Shown here in pieces: positions 6,010 to 8,550 of a stretch of DNA of 8,550 nt. Numbering within the stretch: the stretch's first letter is position 1; each line of letters begins with the position of its first letter. The notes beneath the pieces are model-generated. The model was given only the letters and a program-made list of their open reading frames with translations, was not told the origin of the DNA and did no database searches. The stretch is taken from assembly GCA_002695445.1 (NCBI GenBank), contig NZOY01000113.1:2820-11369 (forward strand), read 5' to 3'. The translations under genes were made by a program, and so were the position numbers. The DNA is from Flavobacteriaceae bacterium (GTDB lineage: Bacteria > Bacteroidota > Bacteroidia > Flavobacteriales > Flavobacteriaceae).

Positions 6010-6423
6010 GTGAGAAAATTACCAAAAAATATTAATGATTTTACGTCCCTGTTTGCAAGGATAACAACTGGTTTCTCGATGTTTTATTTGCATGGGTTTC
6101 GTAAAATAACATCAGGTTATGAAATATGGGAAAAGCTAGGAAAAACTATTACCGATTTAATAGAAATAGACTCGCTTGCAATTCCTCTTGGTCTTATGGC
6201 CAGTTTATCAGAGTCTATTTTTGCAGGTTTTATTATGATCGGGTTTTACACAAGAACCTCAACTTTTTTTTTGGGATTTACGATGATAGTGGCCTTTAGT
6301 AAACATCTTTTTTCCGATGGGCTTAAGTCAGGTGAAATGGCTCTTCTCTACTTAATTCTGTGTATTATAATTTATCTTCTAGGACCTGGTAAATTCAGTG
6401 TTGATAAACTAATTAAAAAATAA
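6010..6423 (+). CDS. DoxX-family membrane protein
   Basis: An inner-membrane protein of 137 residues from the GTG at 6010 (MRKLPKNINDF...). The frame stays open back to a TTG at 5965 (152 residues), but the 15 extra residues would overlap the inverted repeats; there is no ATG before the first membrane helix. The DoxX pattern is clear: a first helix with ARITTGFSMFYLHGFRKI, matching the family's R...G..F...G..K signature; then two helices, SLSESIFAGFIMIGFYTRT and TFFLGFTMIVAFSKHLF; then a last helix, LLYLILCIIIYLLGPGKFS, ending in the usual LGPG-type turn. Four membrane segments are expected. DoxX proteins are small quinone-linked or redox-associated membrane proteins in a few studied cases; most have unknown roles. 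Its stop is 3 nt before the GH3 start codon, so translational coupling with that gene is very likely. Confidence 0.82.
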   Translation: MRKLPKNINDFTSLFARITTGFSMFYLHGFRKITSGYEIWEKLGKTITDLIEIDSLAIPLGLMASLSESIFAGFIMIGFYTRTSTFFLGFTMIVAFSKHLFSDGLKSGEMALLYLILCIIIYLLGPGKFSVDKLIKK

Positions 6424-6426
6424 TTC

Positions 6427-8412
6427 ATGATAAGGCTAGGTTTTAAGATTTTAGGGTCACTGGTTTTATTGGTTATTTTGATGGTAACAGGATACTTTCT
6501 ATTAAAATACTATCAAGCTGAAAAACTTTATTCTCAACTTACGCCCTCACCGGAAATTTTAACAGTAGGGAATTTTAGTTTTCGTGATTTAAATAAAAAT
6601 GGAAGACTTGATATATATGAAGACTCTAGAGAGTCAGTAGATAAAAGAGTAGAAGATTTATTAAGCCAAATGACTATTGAGGACAAAGCCGGACAGATGT
6701 TTATTACGATGATTGGTATGGAAAGAGATGGAGGTCACCTAGATGTACCGCCAATTAATAAATATTCACTAGATGATCCATTATTCAAGATAGGAATATA
6801 TTTTTCACTTGAAACTAATGCTGAAATGATAGTAAAAAGGAAAATGAGCCATTTTAATATCCTTCACGCGTATACTCCAGAAGCCATAGCGAGATTTAAT
6901 AATAATCTTCAAAGGAAAGCTGAAAGAACAAGGTTAGGAATCCCAGTGACCATTGCTACTGATCCAAGACATGGAGCTAGAGAAGATGAAAAAGGAGTAG
7001 GTGGAATTTTCACTCCTTCTTTTTCCAGATGGCCTACATCACTGGGGTTAGCTGCAACCAGAGACTCAACACTGGTTAGAGAATTTGGAGAAATTGCCAG
7101 GGAAGAGTACAAAGCATGCGGGATAAGGCTTGCCTTACATCCAATGGCGGATCTTGCAACTGAACCAAGGTGGGCACGCATAAATGGAACATTCGGAGAA
7201 GACGCGGAACTCTCTGCGGCTATGACCTATGCTTATATAAAAGGGTTTCAAGGGGACACTCTGTCAAATAAAAGTGTCATAACAATGGTAAAACATTTCT
7301 CTGGGGGCGGACCTCAAAAGGATGGAGAAGACGCTCACTTCCCTTATGGTAAAGAGCAAGTATATCCTGGGAATAATTTTGATTATCACCTTATACCATT
7401 TACAAAGGGTGCATTACCAGCTAATACTGGTCAAATAATGCCATACTATGGTATTCCTGTCGGTCAAACCAAAGAAGAAGTAGGTTTTGGATTTAATAAA
7501 GAAATTATCACAGAACTTTTGAGAGACTCTCTAAAATTTGATGGAGTGATTTGTACAGATTGGAATATTATAAATACAATGCCACTAGCCGAATTAGCTG
7601 GTGGAGAAAGATCTTGGGGAGTAGAGAACTTAGCGCCAGAGGAAAGAATGAAAAAGTCAATTTTAGCTGGTGTTGATCAAATTGGAGGAGAAACAAGTAC
7701 TGAACAAATAATTAGTCTTGTTCAAAAGGGAGAAATAAAAGAACAAAGAATCGATCAATCTGTAAGAAGGATTTTAAGAGATAAATTCACCATAGGGCTT
7801 TTTGATAATCCTTTCGTTGATGTTAAAAAAATTTCAGAGAAGATGTTAAAACCAGATAATATTAAAAAAGGGGAGGTGGCTCAAATTAAATCTACTATTC
7901 TATTAAAAAATCATAATAAAATTTTACCACTAAAAAAAAATTTAAAATATTATCTGTCGGGATTTAGATATAAAAACCAATTTTCCAAATACGCAGAAGT
8001 TGTTTCAAATCCTGATGATGCAGATTGTATTATTGTTAGAAAAAATACCCCATTTGATCACAGAGAAGGCACTATGCTGGAAAGTTTTTTTCATCAAGGA
8101 AGGCTATATTACAATCAAGAGGAACTCTCAGATTTAAAAAAGCTTTCTAAAACAAAAAAAGTTATATCGATTGTAAATTTAGAGAGAGGGGCGGTTTTAA
8201 CGGAATTAGATAAATTAAGTGAGGCCCTATTGGTAGATTTTGGAACCCAAGACCATCTTATGGCTGACATATTATTTGGGAAAGAAAGGCCTGGGGGTAA
8301 GTTACCAATTGAATTACCTAGATCTCAACAGGCCGCAAATAAACAGATGGAGGATGTCCCCTATGATTCTGAAAATCCATTATATAAATTTGGTCATGGC
8401 TTAGAGTATTAA
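6427..8412 (+). CDS. Membrane-anchored GH3 glycoside hydrolase (beta-glucosidase-like)
   Basis: A 661-residue glycoside hydrolase family 3 enzyme; such enzymes remove beta-linked sugars (glucose, xylose, N-acetylglucosamine and others) from the non-reducing end. It begins with a hydrophobic segment (about residues 5-27) without a clear cleavage site, so it is probably tethered in the inner membrane facing the periplasm. An EF-hand-type loop follows (D54, N56, N58, G59, D62, E65 in DLNKNGRLDIYE). The GH3 N-terminal barrel shows VEDLLSQMTIEDKAGQM (75-91), TDPRHGAR (178-185, substrate-binding D179), RINGTFGED (251-259), KH (289-290) and the nucleophile D378 in GVICTDWN. The GH3 C-terminal domain (about 475-661) has FGTQ, ILFGKERPGGKLPIELPRS and the final FGHGLEY. 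It ends there, so there is no fibronectin III-like domain. The KHFSGGG motif lacks the D-x-x-H pair of NagZ-type hexosaminidases, favouring a glucosidase-type activity. Exact substrate unknown. Tightly linked to the DoxX gene. Confidence 0.9.
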   Translation: MIRLGFKILGSLVLLVILMVTGYFLLKYYQAEKLYSQLTPSPEILTVGNFSFRDLNKNGRLDIYEDSRESVDKRVEDLLSQMTIEDKAGQMFITMIGMERDGGHLDVPPINKYSLDDPLFKIGIYFSLETNAEMIVKRKMSHFNILHAYTPEAIARFNNNLQRKAERTRLGIPVTIATDPRHGAREDEKGVGGIFTPSFSRWPTSLGLAATRDSTLVREFGEIAREEYKACGIRLALHPMADLATEPRWARINGTFGEDAELSAAMTYAYIKGFQGDTLSNKSVITMVKHFSGGGPQKDGEDAHFPYGKEQVYPGNNFDYHLIPFTKGALPANTGQIMPYYGIPVGQTKEEVGFGFNKEIITELLRDSLKFDGVICTDWNIINTMPLAELAGGERSWGVENLAPEERMKKSILAGVDQIGGETSTEQIISLVQKGEIKEQRIDQSVRRILRDKFTIGLFDNPFVDVKKISEKMLKPDNIKKGEVAQIKSTILLKNHNKILPLKKNLKYYLSGFRYKNQFSKYAEVVSNPDDADCIIVRKNTPFDHREGTMLESFFHQGRLYYNQEELSDLKKLSKTKKVISIVNLERGAVLTELDKLSEALLVDFGTQDHLMADILFGKERPGGKLPIELPRSQQAANKQMEDVPYDSENPLYKFGHGLEY

Positions 8413-8470
8413 AATCTTTGGCATAGAATTTGAGTAATGAATGATCGTAATAAATAATTAAATAAGTAAT

Positions 8471-8550
8471 ATGAAAAATCTTAACCTAATCAGTTTATTA
8501 TCACTTTTATTGGTAATGTCTTTTTACAGATGTGATAAGCAAAGTGATGA
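8471..8550 (+). CDS. N-terminus of a lipoprotein (partial, runs off the window)
   Basis: An ATG at 8471 opens a frame that reaches the window edge (26 full codons). It encodes a lipoprotein leader: MKNLNL, a hydrophobic core ISLLSLLLVMSF, then Tyr-Arg-Cys with Cys21 as the lipid-modified residue, followed by DKQSD. The upstream gap to the GH3 stop is 58 bp with no terminator hairpin and no convincing promoter, so it may be read from the DoxX-GH3 message. The leader alone cannot identify the family. Confidence 0.7.
   Translation, partial: MKNLNLISLLSLLLVMSFYRCDKQSD

Noticed and set aside
6909..7181. Open frame of 90 codons on the - strand
   Set aside because: Antisense to the conserved GH3 catalytic barrel; Ser/Leu/Ala-rich shadow translation.
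1..8550. Defence system, mobile element, CRISPR array, tRNA or prophage
   Set aside because: No transposase, integrase, nuclease, direct-repeat array or cloverleaf-like sequence was seen on either strand; the genes are ordinary envelope and metabolic families.

Overview
The window is AT-rich and looks like a chromosomal segment of a Bacteroidota organism, most likely a flavobacterium. The evidence is indirect: Bacteroidota-style lipoprotein leaders (for example SCKKDDD), signal peptides ending in Q at or near the cleavage site, a thrombospondin type 3 calcium repeat on a secreted protein, a DUF6090-like membrane protein, no clear Shine-Dalgarno sequences, and two perfect matches to the Bacteroidota -7 element TAnnTTTG next to gene starts. 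There is no tRNA, rRNA, CRISPR array, insertion sequence or phage gene.

Layout. Bases 1-51 may be the tail of an upstream gene, followed by a strong hairpin terminator (68-95). Two + strand genes follow, 10 nt apart: a single-pass membrane protein resembling DUF6090 (117-785) and a GhrA-type 2-hydroxyacid dehydrogenase (796-1716). They converge on a large secreted protein on the - strand (1722-3911) with an IgGFc-binding-like region, a TSP3 repeat and a short C-terminal tail module. Divergent from it is a RidA-family protein with a signal peptide (3986-4426), which converges on a - strand serine beta-lactamase-family lipoprotein (4438-5505). Divergent from that, start codons only 16 bp apart, is a 42-residue lipoprotein (5522-5650), which converges on a 73-residue two-helix membrane protein (5672-5893). 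The last unit is on the + strand: a DoxX-family membrane protein (about 6010-6423), 3 nt before a membrane-anchored GH3 glycoside hydrolase (6427-8412), then the start of another lipoprotein (8471 to the window edge).

How the genes fit together. Nearly every product except the dehydrogenase is predicted to be in or beyond the inner membrane, so this is mainly a set of envelope and secreted proteins in short transcription units of alternating direction. Only dehydrogenase plus membrane protein and DoxX plus GH3 have operon-like spacing. I see no evidence for a defence system, mobile element or obviously new multi-gene pathway. The items most worth a second look are the exported RidA, the tiny lipoprotein with its promoter inside the neighbouring gene, the DoxX-GH3 pair, and the secreted protein without a recognisable type IX sorting domain.
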